Source of the DNA: an uncultured bacterium
Lineage (GTDB): Bacteria > Cyanobacteriota > Vampirovibrionia > Gastranaerophilales > Gastranaerophilaceae
Reading direction: 5' to 3'
Assembly (NCBI GenBank): GCA_902766395.1
Contig: CACXDL010000004.1
Span: forward strand, 1-42,709
Length of the DNA: 42,709 bases
Shown here: positions 32,029 to 40,465 of the stretch, in pieces
Numbering within the stretch: the first letter of the stretch is position 1
Layout: every line of letters starts with the position of its first letter
Translations under genes and position numbers: made by a program
The notes under the pieces: model-generated
Told to the model about the DNA's origin: nothing
The model's input: only the letters and a program-made list of their open reading frames with translations
Databases searched by the model: none

Positions 32029-32285
32029 TCTTGATTTAAAAAATTCTCAGGCAATTCTTTATCTAAATATCTTCCAAATTCTTCAAATGAAAGATTTAGA
32101 GCTTTTACAACCTTTGCTATATTGAAAAAAGTTATTTGTTTACTGCCATTTATTATATTATCGTAAGTTGACATAGATATGTCATTTTCATAACAGAAAT
32201 CAGTATATTTTATGCCTGATTTAATTCGTTCATTGTGTAATATTTTTCCAATAGTTTTGTATAGCTTTTTAGAATTTTCTTGCAT
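32025..32285 (-). CDS. XRE-family helix-turn-helix regulator
   Basis: 86 residues: HTH_3 fold at about 10-68 (IGKILHNERIKSGIKYTDFCYENDISMSTYDNIINGSKQ in part, and IAKVVKALNLSFEEFGRYL). No sensor domain. There is no clear ribosome site before its ATG; a short leader is likely. It is divergent from the HAD gene, with a hairpin (32314-32341) between them that it could bind or that could regulate the HAD mRNA. Confidence 0.88.
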   Translation of the reverse strand: MQENSKKLYKTIGKILHNERIKSGIKYTDFCYENDISMSTYDNIINGSKQITFFNIAKVVKALNLSFEEFGRYLDKELPENFLNQD

Positions 32286-32313
32286 AATTATGATAATAAT
32301 GATAAACTCTGAA

Positions 32314-32341
32314 AAGATACCCTAATATGTTGGGGTATCTT
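32314..32341 (+). promoter_or_regulatory. Strong hairpin in the leader of the HAD gene
   Basis: AAGATACCC (32314-32322) and GGGTATCTT (32333-32341) form at least 9 pairs 10 bases before the ATG at 32352, next to AAAGGG. It could sequester the start region or be an operator for the divergent XRE regulator. Confidence 0.5.
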
Positions 32342-32351
32342 AAAGGGTAAT

Positions 32352-32690
32352 ATGATTAAAAAAGTTATAAGCATTGATTTAGATGGGGTTTTAAATAATT
32401 ACTCCGGCGTATATAGAGAGGATGAAATTTCCTCTATAAAATCTGGTGCAAAAGAATTTTTAGAAAGGCTAAGTAAAAATTTCTTAATACATATTTTTAC
32501 AGTCAGAGATAAAAATCGCGTGAAGGAATGGTTATTTAAAAATAAAATAGATCATCTTGTATATGATGTTTCACCGTCCAAAAACAATTTTGCTTCTGTA
32601 ATTGTTGATGACAGAGCTTTAAATTTTAAAGGAAATTACGATGATATATATAAAAAAATTATTAAATTCAAGCCGTATTGGAAAAAATAA
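32352..32690 (+). CDS. Small HAD-superfamily protein
   Basis: 112 residues with an intact HAD motif I, IDLDGVLNNYSG (D9-x-D11), motif II serine/threonine region IHIFTVRDKNRVKEW, and a motif IV-like VIVDDRALNFKG. This is a minimal cap-less HAD phosphatase, similar in size to bacterial family members annotated as putative hydrolases. No partner enzyme is adjacent. The hairpin in its leader suggests regulated translation. Substrate unknown. Confidence 0.85.
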   Translation: MIKKVISIDLDGVLNNYSGVYREDEISSIKSGAKEFLERLSKNFLIHIFTVRDKNRVKEWLFKNKIDHLVYDVSPSKNNFASVIVDDRALNFKGNYDDIYKKIIKFKPYWKK

Positions 32691-32748
32691 AAGCCCCATA
32701 TGGGAGCTTAGCAAAAGGATTTAATAAACACGAGAAATTAAGAAGTTT

Positions 32749-33648
32749 TTAAATGATATAGCATGCTAATAATTCTTCGCCTGCTGTTTTCATTTTCTTT
32801 AGAGCCCTAAGTTCTGTTTGTCTTATGCATTCTTTGGTTACTCCATAAATATTCCCGATTTCTTCAAGAGTATATTTATCCGAATCGTCTAACCCAAAGC
32901 GCATTTTTATAACTTTTTGCTCTCTGTCTTTTAATGTTGAAATTACGTTGCTAAGATCATTTTTCAAACCTTGATATTCTATGTTTTCACTAATCAACGA
33001 TTTATTATCAGCTAAAATGTCTGCAACATTCATTTCTTTACCATCATTTTTTTCGATACCGCTCTCTATTGAAATGGTTTTGGTGTATGCAGATAAAAAT
33101 GTTTCAATTTTTTCTGCACTTACATTCATTTTTTTAGCAACTTCTTCAACTTTTACCTGTTTGTTTGTGTGTTGTTCCATCTCAGATTTAATTTTTGAGT
33201 ATTTTGAAAGAGTTTCTTGTATATATACAGGAATTTTCATGCAGTGTGATTGTTCAGAAATTGCTTTGAACATCGCTTGTTTAATCCACCATCCTGCGTA
33301 TGTTGAAAATTTATATCCTAATTTGTAGTTAAATTTGTCGACTGCTATCATTAAGCCCAAATTTCCTTCCTGAATCAGGTCAATAAAAGGTAAATTGGAC
33401 ATGTGGATAGATTTTCTTGCAATGCTCACTACAAGTCTTAAATTTGATAGAATTAGTTTGGCTCTTGCATCAACACTACCCTCTTCTTCAATTTGTCTTG
33501 CAAGTTCTCTTTCCTCTTGCTGTGTCAATTGAGGATAAGATGATATTTCTCTCAAATAATTTCTGATGTTTCCATCATAAGGTGCTTCTTCGATTTCGTA
33601 CTGACGTACACACTTCTTCATTTCAATAAGTTTTTCTTCTTTTCGCAT
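32749..33648 (-). CDS. Sigma-70 family RNA polymerase factor (group 2-like)
   Basis: 299 residues with conserved regions 1.2 ([18 protein letters not shown]), 2 ([37 protein letters not shown], and [17 protein letters not shown]), 3 and 4 ([28 protein letters not shown]). The size without region 1.1 fits a group 2 (alternative, primary-like) sigma rather than the housekeeping RpoD. Start at 33648 preceded by GAGGAG at 8 bases. A 10-base inverted repeat (33726-33750) sits upstream of its start and may bind a regulator. Confidence 0.93.
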   Translation of the reverse strand: MRKEEKLIEMKKCVRQYEIEEAPYDGNIRNYLREISSYPQLTQQEERELARQIEEEGSVDARAKLILSNLRLVVSIARKSIHMSNLPFIDLIQEGNLGLMIAVDKFNYKLGYKFSTYAGWWIKQAMFKAISEQSHCMKIPVYIQETLSKYSKIKSEMEQHTNKQVKVEEVAKKMNVSAEKIETFLSAYTKTISIESGIEKNDGKEMNVADILADNKSLISENIEYQGLKNDLSNVISTLKDREQKVIKMRFGLDDSDKYTLEEIGNIYGVTKECIRQTELRALKKMKTAGEELLACYII

Positions 33649-33725
33649 AAATTAAACTCCTCTTATTGCAACAGAATTTGAGCGGATTTTTCCGGCCGCT
33701 TTGGGGTATGTAACACGAGATAAGA

Positions 33726-33750
33726 ATGGTATATATATAGTATATACCAT
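33726..33750. promoter_or_regulatory. Inverted repeat upstream of the sigma factor gene
   Basis: ATGGTATATA (33726-33735), TATAG spacer, TATATACCAT (33741-33750): perfect 10-base arms, 78 bases before the sigma factor ATG and about 90 bases before the thioredoxin promoter. Likely operator; the protein is unknown. Confidence 0.5.
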
Positions 33751-33819
33751 AATATATACTTTTTAAACCCATGTGTAAAGTTTTGTAAACTTACTCCTTA
33801 TAAATTTATGTAAAACTCC

Positions 33820-33847
33820 TTTTCATATCTGCTTTTGGTGGTATACT
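33820..33847 (+). promoter_or_regulatory. Promoter of the thioredoxin-like gene
   Basis: TTTTCA (33820-33825), 16 bases, TATACT (33842-33847) preceded by TGG, an extended -10. Confidence 0.5.
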
Positions 33848-33874
33848 AAGAGCATAGAATAGGAGGAATTATTT

Positions 33875-34408
33875 ATGGGTTTTAAAGAAAAATTTCAGAA
33901 CATAGACAAAAAGCATGCAGTTATAACTTCTTTGCTTTGTCTAATACTTATTGCAAATATTTTTAGTGCAGTTGGCACTTTTCAAGTTAAAAATATAATT
34001 GCAAATGGTGGAGAAGCTCCTGCAGCAAAGGCTGAACGTCCTTCTGCAAACGTTCCTACCAAAAAACCCTCAGAGTACAAAATTGGTATAGATTATAACA
34101 AGGCTATTAAACAAGATAAGCCTATGTTGTTGTTATTTTATGCTGATTGGTGTGGTTTTTGTATAAGATTTATGCCAATATACGAAAAATTATACAAGCA
34201 GTATAAACATAAATATAATTTTGTTAAAGTCAATGTAGAAGATGAAAAATACGCAGATGCAGTAGAAAAATATGGTATAAATGCGTTCCCGACTGTATTT
34301 ATGGTTAATACAAAAGAAGATACATACGAACGTTTGCAAAATTCTGATTTTGGCGATATGTCAAAATTAAAAGCAACTATGGATCAATTCTATAAAGATA
34401 ATAAGTAA
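33875..34408 (+). CDS. Membrane-anchored thioredoxin-like protein
   Basis: 177 residues: N-terminal transmembrane anchor (about 15-36, VITSLLCLILIANIFSAVGTF), a Pro/Ala/Lys linker, and a thioredoxin fold with active-site W92-C93-G94-F95-C96 (YADWCGFCIRF) and the cis-proline loop NAFPTVFMV. The WCxxC faces the exported side, so it would reduce or transfer thiols outside the cytoplasm (ResA/TlpA-like role, without the cytochrome partner). Good ribosome site AGGAGG and extended -10 promoter. Confidence 0.9.
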   Translation: MGFKEKFQNIDKKHAVITSLLCLILIANIFSAVGTFQVKNIIANGGEAPAAKAERPSANVPTKKPSEYKIGIDYNKAIKQDKPMLLLFYADWCGFCIRFMPIYEKLYKQYKHKYNFVKVNVEDEKYADAVEKYGINAFPTVFMVNTKEDTYERLQNSDFGDMSKLKATMDQFYKDNK

Positions 34409-34414
34409 TTTATT

Positions 34415-34449
34415 CAAGTCATGGGTAAAACACCCATGACTTGTTATTT
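34415..34449 (+). terminator. Intrinsic terminator of the thioredoxin-like gene
   Basis: CAAGTCATGGGT (34415-34426), AAAAC loop, ACCCATGACTTG (34432-34443), then TTATTTA. Confidence 0.85.
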
Positions 34450-34641
34450 ATAAATATAATTATTTATTTACAAATTTATTTTCTGCATTTAGAATTTTTC
34501 AAAAAGCGCATATTTAAAGAAATATAGGAAATTTAATTGGGGATAAAAATATAACTTAATATTTGTTCATATTTAAAAGAAAAATAGCAATTTTTTTTGA
34601 TTTTTGAACTCTATATTAATGGAAGGTCTGAAAAGGTAGTT

Positions 34642-36240
34642 ATGAAGGTAGACATAGTACAAAATAACATTGCAGGGGGAAAAGGTAAATCTCTTTTAGA
34701 ACATGATTTACTTAGTACAAATCTGTTGTCCAAACCTGCGGCAGTTGATTCTACATCTTTTACAGGTGCAAGTCCAAAAGCTGCTGTAAATCTAATGGAC
34801 GGTGTCAAGGATAAATTTTTGGAACTATTTCCAAAAAGAGAAAAATGGTGGATTGATTTTATAAACCGTTTTAAATCTTTGGAAGGTGAAAAAGGTGGTA
34901 TTGTTATCACTGCAGTTGGTACGGGTTTTGTTGCTCCTATTCCGATTGCATTCAACCCGTTTGTAAAAGCAAATAAGGATGCTACACCTGAGGAAAAACA
35001 AGAAGTAAACAGAACAAAAGCATATACCGCAATGCGTCAACCTATTTCTGCAGCATTGGCAATTTTGCTTCAGACACCTATATTAAAGTATATTGATAAA
35101 GTATTAGATAATTGGACAAATAATCCTGAATATTCTAAAAATCTTTGGACTTTGCTTGACAGAAGTGCATTAAATTCTGATTCATATAAAAAAGATCAGT
35201 ATAAAGATTGTTATTTAGGCAGACAAATTGATAAAGAATTAAAAACAAAAACTTTAGATGAATTGTTAACAGAAGCATCTTTAGAGCCTATAAAGGGTGA
35301 ATCAAAGGCTGATACAATAAAAAGGTTGATAAAGTACAGATCTGAAGCTCAGGTTCAAGCGGTTGCTCAAAACCTGGAAGAACTGGGCAAAATAAAAATT
35401 GGAGAAAGATTTATTGATAGTAAAGACCTGGCAAAAGTTGTTAATGAACAAATTGATAATTATGCCAAAGAGATTGCTCAGCTTAAAAAAGATGAAGTAA
35501 AAGGTATTCCTTTCTATTTAAATAGAGCAAAAATTCTTACTGATAATGAGGCAGAGTTAAAAACAATATTAGATCCTGCAAAACTCCCGTCTGATCCGGC
35601 AGCATTAAAGCAATATTTAGAACAAGTTAAGGAAACTGCGTCAAATAAAGATGTTGAAATGCTTTTAGATGAAATTATTAATAAATGTGATGCTGTCAGA
35701 GTCAGCAGATGTGCAAGAACATTAAAACGTATTGAAACATTGAAAAAATTATGCGGAGGGGAATTCTCTCTCGATAAGTATTACGATTTTATGAAAGCTG
35801 ATAATAAGAGTTTAGATGACTTGATTGACTCTTTCAAAAGCTTAAAATTCTCACAGGCAGATATTGAAGCCGGAAATGTAGATGAAAATCTTATTAAAGA
35901 AACTCTTAAAAAATTATCTGATAAATGTCTGTTAGAAGGCAAAGATAGTAAATTAGTAAAAATGTTAAGTGATTTAGGTGTCTTTTCAGAAAGTCCTGAA
36001 ACATTAGGAAATAAAGTTTATAAAGATGTTGTTAAGACCTTCAAAGGGTATGTAAATGACCACTTTAAGGGTACAAATCAGATTACAAAGATTTTAATCG
36101 GAGTATGTATAACATTACCAATCACTTGTACAGCTTTGAACTGGGTATATCCTAGATTTATGGAGATATTCTTCCCTGGTCTTGCAGGAACTAAAAAGTC
36201 TTCGACACAGCAAGTTGAACAGAATGGAGGTAACAAATAA
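34642..36240 (+). CDS. Large SFTG-motif membrane protein
   Basis: 532 residues from the ATG at 34642 (AAAGG at 7 bases; the frame is open to 34597). SFTGASPKA occurs at 39-47. Hydrophobic regions at about 83-102 (GIVITAVGTGFVAPIPIAF), 140-155 and 480-505 (ITKILIGVCITLPITCTALNWVYP); between them lies a long Lys/Glu-rich helical domain (170-475). No enzyme motif, no signal peptide. The stop TAA overlaps the ATG of the next gene (TAATG), so translation is coupled. It seems to be a paralogue in plan of the 29179-30504 protein. Function unknown. Confidence 0.75.
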   Translation: MKVDIVQNNIAGGKGKSLLEHDLLSTNLLSKPAAVDSTSFTGASPKAAVNLMDGVKDKFLELFPKREKWWIDFINRFKSLEGEKGGIVITAVGTGFVAPIPIAFNPFVKANKDATPEEKQEVNRTKAYTAMRQPISAALAILLQTPILKYIDKVLDNWTNNPEYSKNLWTLLDRSALNSDSYKKDQYKDCYLGRQIDKELKTKTLDELLTEASLEPIKGESKADTIKRLIKYRSEAQVQAVAQNLEELGKIKIGERFIDSKDLAKVVNEQIDNYAKEIAQLKKDEVKGIPFYLNRAKILTDNEAELKTILDPAKLPSDPAALKQYLEQVKETASNKDVEMLLDEIINKCDAVRVSRCARTLKRIETLKKLCGGEFSLDKYYDFMKADNKSLDDLIDSFKSLKFSQADIEAGNVDENLIKETLKKLSDKCLLEGKDSKLVKMLSDLGVFSESPETLGNKVYKDVVKTFKGYVNDHFKGTNQITKILIGVCITLPITCTALNWVYPRFMEIFFPGLAGTKKSSTQQVEQNGGNK

Positions 36241-36965
36241 TGGTTAGTATAAATTCCATTGGTTCAAAAATATATGGTGGTTTAACAAAGTTGGAACCTC
36301 AGAAGAAATTATGTCGCTGGTTTAAAAAAGATCCTGTAAATGCTCTTGCATTATCTACAATTGCTTCTGTTGCAATTAAAGATGGTGTTGGATGTGCAAT
36401 GTATGTAACTCAAAGTATTAATAACAAAAAGATTCCTGAAAAGAGAAGAAAATTTGTTGCAGCTTTAGATTTAACTAATGGTATTTTAATGATTGTTTCT
36501 CAAATTGGGATGTTCTTTGCTATGAGAAAATTGAATGATAAATGTTTCCATAAATTATTTAACAAAGTATTCGATAAGACCGGTGCTGCATTCAAAGTTT
36601 TTGCAGAGCAAGTAAGAGCAGATCAAAAAGCTCAAGGTTTGACACCGATGAAGAAGTATATTCTAAAACGTGGTTATGATAGTATCAAAAACGATACATT
36701 CGGCGTATTCAAATTTGTAACTGAATTGGCTGCTGCTACTATATTTGCTAAGCGTATATTAGTTCCGTTTATTGCAACTCCATTAGCAGGTAAAGTAGAA
36801 AAGATTATGAATAAACATTCTGCAGAAGATAAAGTTGAATTTACAGGAAAAGATGCTAATACTCAAAATAATGAAGATCTGAAGAATGTAAAAACAGAAG
36901 TTGTCGAGCCTGAAGATAATCAACCGACAAACTTGTTAGAAAGATATAGGCAAAACAACAAATAA
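36240..36965 (+). CDS. Membrane protein with DKVEFTG motif
   Basis: 241 residues. Hydrophobic segments at about 34-56 (ALALSTIASVAIKDGVGCAMYV), 80-98 (GILMIVSQIGMFFAMRKL) and 160-185 (FVTELAAATIFAKRILVPFIA). DKVEFTG at about 197-203, then a disordered acidic tail ending NLLERYRQNNK. Coupled to the preceding 532-residue gene by TAATG. The pairing of two FTG-motif membrane proteins suggests a two-component complex. No known domain. Confidence 0.75.
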   Translation: MVSINSIGSKIYGGLTKLEPQKKLCRWFKKDPVNALALSTIASVAIKDGVGCAMYVTQSINNKKIPEKRRKFVAALDLTNGILMIVSQIGMFFAMRKLNDKCFHKLFNKVFDKTGAAFKVFAEQVRADQKAQGLTPMKKYILKRGYDSIKNDTFGVFKFVTELAAATIFAKRILVPFIATPLAGKVEKIMNKHSAEDKVEFTGKDANTQNNEDLKNVKTEVVEPEDNQPTNLLERYRQNNK

Positions 36966-36975
36966 TATTCATATA

Positions 36976-37009
36976 TTCGGGTCGATTATAAATTGACCCG
37001 AACTTTTTT
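36976..37009 (+). terminator. Intrinsic terminator of the FTG pair
   Basis: TTCGGGTC (36976-36983) and GACCCGAA (36995-37002) followed by CTTTTTT. It overlaps the 3' end of the convergent TPR gene. Confidence 0.85.
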
Positions 37010-37577
37010 ATATCTGATTTATTTCATCTACAAGTTGTTGTATATGTTTTTTTACTGCCGGAGTTATTATTAGGTCCGGTTCCGAGTGAGCAAACTCATC
37101 CAAAATTATTACAGCCTTTTTTTTATCTCCTGCTTGTTCTTCTAAAAGTCCAAGCATTACTTTTGAAACAGGATTCTTAGTTTTTTGTCTGTAAAAGTTT
37201 AGTTTTTCCTGAGTTTTGCCAAGTTTATCATAACAATCAACCAGATTTTGATAATATTCAAAATTCAAACTATATTGTGTCAGTGCATTTTCAAAGCAGT
37301 CGAGTGCAAGTTCAGGGTAGCCTATTGTCATATAAACTTTTCCCAGATTATTAAAATATACGGCTGTTGCTTGTGTTTTAGGGTTAAGGCTTATTGCCAT
37401 TTTAAATTCCTGAATTGCAGCATAGTAGCATTTTTCTTCAACGTACATTATCCCTTTATTGTTGTGATCATATGCATTTTTTTCCGGATCTATTGTGTAT
37501 GTAACGATTGTCCCGGGTGATGCAAATGCGGGAATTGCCATTAGTAATATAAATGCTACAGATAAAAATTTTTTCAT
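37008..37577 (-). CDS. Exported TPR protein
   Basis: 189 residues with signal peptide (MKKFLSVAFILLMAIPAFA, cleavage near 19). TPRs at about 38-72 (NKGIMYVEEKCYYAAIQEFKMAISLNP in part), 73-105 (NNLGKVYMTIGYPELALDCF) and 108-130 (YYQNLVDCYDKLGKTQEKL). Periplasmic or surface protein interaction role, no partner defined. It heads or ends a set of minus-strand genes (MBL hydrolase 37613, phosphoesterase 38544, TPR 39511) with 35-base gap to the first. Confidence 0.85.
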   Translation of the reverse strand: MKKFLSVAFILLMAIPAFASPGTIVTYTIDPEKNAYDHNNKGIMYVEEKCYYAAIQEFKMAISLNPKTQATAVYFNNLGKVYMTIGYPELALDCFENALTQYSLNFEYYQNLVDCYDKLGKTQEKLNFYRQKTKNPVSKVMLGLLEEQAGDKKKAVIILDEFAHSEPDLIITPAVKKHIQQLVDEINQI

Positions 37578-37612
37578 ATATACCTTTATAATTAAAATTT
37601 GAATAAATTCAA

Positions 37613-38530
37613 TTATAGATCTATTTCGAGACCTTCATATGTCATTTGAACATTTTTATATTGTGAACAGTATAGTTCTTTAATACGGTCAAGCTTTTCA
37701 TCATTATAGGATGGGTCGTAATGGAAAAATAATAGTTGTTTTGCATTTGTTTGTTTCATTATTTCAATTGCCATATCAAATGTTGAATGTCCAAAGCCTT
37801 GTTTTGGCGAATTCGGATTAAGGTAATCTTCTGTTGTGTATTGTGAATCATGTACAAGTAAATCGCAATTTTTTGCAAATTTAATAAATTTTTTGTCTCC
37901 TCCAAAATAGCATTCTTTGTCTGTTGCATAAACTAAAGATTTTCCATTATATGATATCTTATATATCATCACTCCATCTTGTGGGTGAACATAGGATTTA
38001 TAAAATGTAATAACAATATTTTCTGAATTTTCTTCGGGGGATACAGCAGAGATTATTTTTTCTCCATTTTTATTTATTACAATTGAACCTTTATTTGGCA
38101 AATCTTCAATATTTAATTTGCACGCAAGACTGCCAAGATCAAGAGGGAATGTCTTACCAAATACAAGATTTGAGAGATTTTCTTTTAAACTTTGATCCTT
38201 GTTTCCTTCTCCGCATATGGTAATTTCGGAATTTTTGATATGTATTGGTTTAAAGAATGTGAGTCCTAAAAGGTGGTCCTGATGAATATGAGAAATTAAA
38301 ATTGTTGAGTTAATATCTGTCCTGTTTTCAGGATTTATGGCAGAAGTAATATACTTTTGTACTAATTCATCTCCGGATTTTACTATACCTGTGCCTGCAT
38401 CAAGTATAATTATGTTGTTTCCGATTTGAACCTCGATACAGGAAGTGTTTCCCCCATACTTTAGAAAGTTTCTGTCAGAAACCGGGAAACTGCCTCTTAC
38501 ACCTCTAATTTTTACTTTAATATTGCTCAT
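37613..38530 (-). CDS. Metallo-beta-lactamase-fold hydrolase
   Basis: 305 residues with MBL fold: GGNTSCIEVQIGNNIIILDAGTG at the N-terminus and the zinc motif SHIHQDHLLGL (H81, H83, D85, H86), the later HDSQYTTEDY and FGHSTFDMAIEI with C-terminal FFHYDPSYND. It is of the cyclic-nucleotide phosphodiesterase/RNase Z-like branch lacking beta-lactamase features. Cytosolic. Together with the neighbouring calcineurin-like phosphoesterase it may belong to a nucleotide or lipid signalling pathway, but I cannot assign the substrate. Confidence 0.88.
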   Translation of the reverse strand: MSNIKVKIRGVRGSFPVSDRNFLKYGGNTSCIEVQIGNNIIILDAGTGIVKSGDELVQKYITSAINPENRTDINSTILISHIHQDHLLGLTFFKPIHIKNSEITICGEGNKDQSLKENLSNLVFGKTFPLDLGSLACKLNIEDLPNKGSIVINKNGEKIISAVSPEENSENIVITFYKSYVHPQDGVMIYKISYNGKSLVYATDKECYFGGDKKFIKFAKNCDLLVHDSQYTTEDYLNPNSPKQGFGHSTFDMAIEIMKQTNAKQLLFFHYDPSYNDEKLDRIKELYCSQYKNVQMTYEGLEIDL

Positions 38531-38543
38531 ATTAACCTCTGTT

Positions 38544-39533
38544 TTATTTTTTTATTTCAAAAATTCCTTCTCGATCTTGCTTGTCGCCTTCATATACAGA
38601 AGGCGCAAGTACTAATATTTTTGACATTTTCTGAACATTTGCAAGTTTTGTTTCCATCCAGCGAAATTCAAAAGTAGTTTTATCTTTATAATTTGTGACA
38701 TTAACTATTCTGAAAGCATTTGGATATGATGCTAATGCCGGAGAATTTACATACAACACATTGTTCCTTTGCGTTATTTTAGCCGCATGATAGTGCCCCT
38801 GAAATACTCCTATAGGATTTTTATAACTTTCGATTAAAGACATTATTTGAGAAGAGTTTTTTAACCTGTGACCAGGGCTTGGAAAAGGTTCAATTACAGG
38901 AATATGCATGAAAATCAATACCGTATTTTTTGAGCTTTTATCAAGCTCTTTTTTCAGCCAGCTATATTGATCTTCTCCAATATAGCCTTGTGATGTGATT
39001 TTATCCGTAATAATGTTATCAAGTACAATAACCTTAAAACCTTTTTTCGGAGTAAAAGAATAATACGGTGTATTGAATTTGTAGTTTTTGTTAGAATCTT
39101 TCAGCATTTTCATATAAACTGATGTTGTTAAATATCCGCCAACACATCTGTCATGATTGCCAAAAGCAAAGTACCACGGAATATTATTAAAATTATCTAA
39201 ATGAGATAAAACAGCTCTTAATTCTTTTTCAAATGGAGTATCTATGAGATCTCCTGTTATCATAACAAAATCGAGATTATCTTCTTCGTTTATTTGATTA
39301 ATGGCATCATCCAAAATCTTTCCTGAATCTCCAAGCATTTTAAATGTAGAATTTGGCGCAGAATCAGAAAAATGAACATCACTCAATTGTGCGAATTTTA
39401 AACCTGTAGAGGTACTGTATGCCTGGAGTCCCCATAACATTGCAAGTGTAAGGCACAAAGTTACAAAACCATTAAATAATTTTGTAAAAAAGTTATCTGA
39501 TTTCTTTTTTTTATTCTTCAGATATTTGCGCAT
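38544..39533 (-). CDS. Membrane-anchored calcineurin-like metallophosphoesterase
   Basis: 329 residues: N-terminal transmembrane anchor at about 20-38 (FNGFVTLCLTLAMLWGLQAY), then a metallophosphoesterase with all five blocks: AQLSDVHFSD, MITGDLIDT, AFGNHDRCV, FMHIPV and QGHYHAA. The dinuclear metal site is thus intact. The active site should face the exported side. Its start overlaps the preceding TPR gene by 23 bases. Substrate (UDP-sugar, phospholipid or protein phosphate) unknown. Confidence 0.9.
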   Translation of the reverse strand: MRKYLKNKKKKSDNFFTKLFNGFVTLCLTLAMLWGLQAYSTSTGLKFAQLSDVHFSDSAPNSTFKMLGDSGKILDDAINQINEEDNLDFVMITGDLIDTPFEKELRAVLSHLDNFNNIPWYFAFGNHDRCVGGYLTTSVYMKMLKDSNKNYKFNTPYYSFTPKKGFKVIVLDNIITDKITSQGYIGEDQYSWLKKELDKSSKNTVLIFMHIPVIEPFPSPGHRLKNSSQIMSLIESYKNPIGVFQGHYHAAKITQRNNVLYVNSPALASYPNAFRIVNVTNYKDKTTFEFRWMETKLANVQKMSKILVLAPSVYEGDKQDREGIFEIKK

Positions 39534-40440
39534 CTTGTTTCGTTTCCAGTATTTGCTTTACTTCATTATATCTTGTTTCCAGATATTCGTCATCATTAGA
39601 TAAGAGGATAGCTTTATCAAAATTAATAAGTGCATTGTTATAGTCTTTGAGGGCATAATCACAAAGGGCCATATATTCATATATTTTTGATGTCTGTATG
39701 TCTTTTAGCAATTTTGAAAACAGTTCTTTTGCCTGAGCATAATTCCCTTCAATATATAGAATTTTAGCTTTATCAAATTGGTATTCCGCGCAATCATTTA
39801 TTAATATCGCTCTTTCATTATCTCTTTTTGCTTCAGAAGTTCTTCCTAAAGAAAACTCTGCTCTTGATTTTACAGCGAGAGCTAAATCGTCATTTGGATT
39901 ATATGTTAAATATTTATCTATAGGATTTAGTGCAGATTCATATTTGCCCATTTCCAGCAGTAAGATGGCAGATGCTAAATATGCAGGTGCAAAATCATCT
40001 CTGGCCGAAGAGGAGGAATTAAAAGCATCAAGTGCTTTCTGATAATCATTTTTTGACTTATAAAAATTCCCCAAATAGTAATAGGCGAGATATGAATTTG
40101 ACTCTTTTGTTGCCTGTATTAGAAAAGAATATTCTTTATTTTCATTTCCTTCTTTTTTATATTCCATTGCTTGTTTAATTGTTGGGCTTACATTATCAAT
40201 GAAAGATTTATTATCTCCTGAAATGATATGTGTTAAGCCTTTTTTTAAATCTTGAGCTTTTTGATTTTGCGGATTAATTTTTAATATTTTATCAAGATAT
40301 TCCATTGCAGAGTTATAGTCTCCGACAACACAATAATTTGACGCAATATCAAAGTAATCATCTGTTACTTCATCTGCGTTTACGGGTGCAAATGAGCAAA
40401 CAAAAATCATAATTAGTAATTTTAAAAAAAGCTTTTTCAT
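39511..40440 (-). CDS. Exported TPR protein
   Basis: 309 residues with signal peptide (MKKLFLKLLIMIFVCSFAPVNA). At least six TPRs from about 33 to 290 (YCVVGDYNSAMEYLDKILK, YYLGNFYKSKNDYQKALDAF, LLLEMGKYESALNPIDKYL, ILYIEGNYAQAKELFSKLL, LCDYALKDYNNALINFDKA). Probably a periplasmic scaffold. It lies 25 bases after the aminotransferase gene and overlaps the phosphoesterase by 23 bases, so the latter two are co-expressed. Confidence 0.88.
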   Translation of the reverse strand: MKKLFLKLLIMIFVCSFAPVNADEVTDDYFDIASNYCVVGDYNSAMEYLDKILKINPQNQKAQDLKKGLTHIISGDNKSFIDNVSPTIKQAMEYKKEGNENKEYSFLIQATKESNSYLAYYYLGNFYKSKNDYQKALDAFNSSSSARDDFAPAYLASAILLLEMGKYESALNPIDKYLTYNPNDDLALAVKSRAEFSLGRTSEAKRDNERAILINDCAEYQFDKAKILYIEGNYAQAKELFSKLLKDIQTSKIYEYMALCDYALKDYNNALINFDKAILLSNDDEYLETRYNEVKQILETKQDAQISEE

Positions 40441-40465
40441 ACGGTCATTATATCATAAATTTTAA

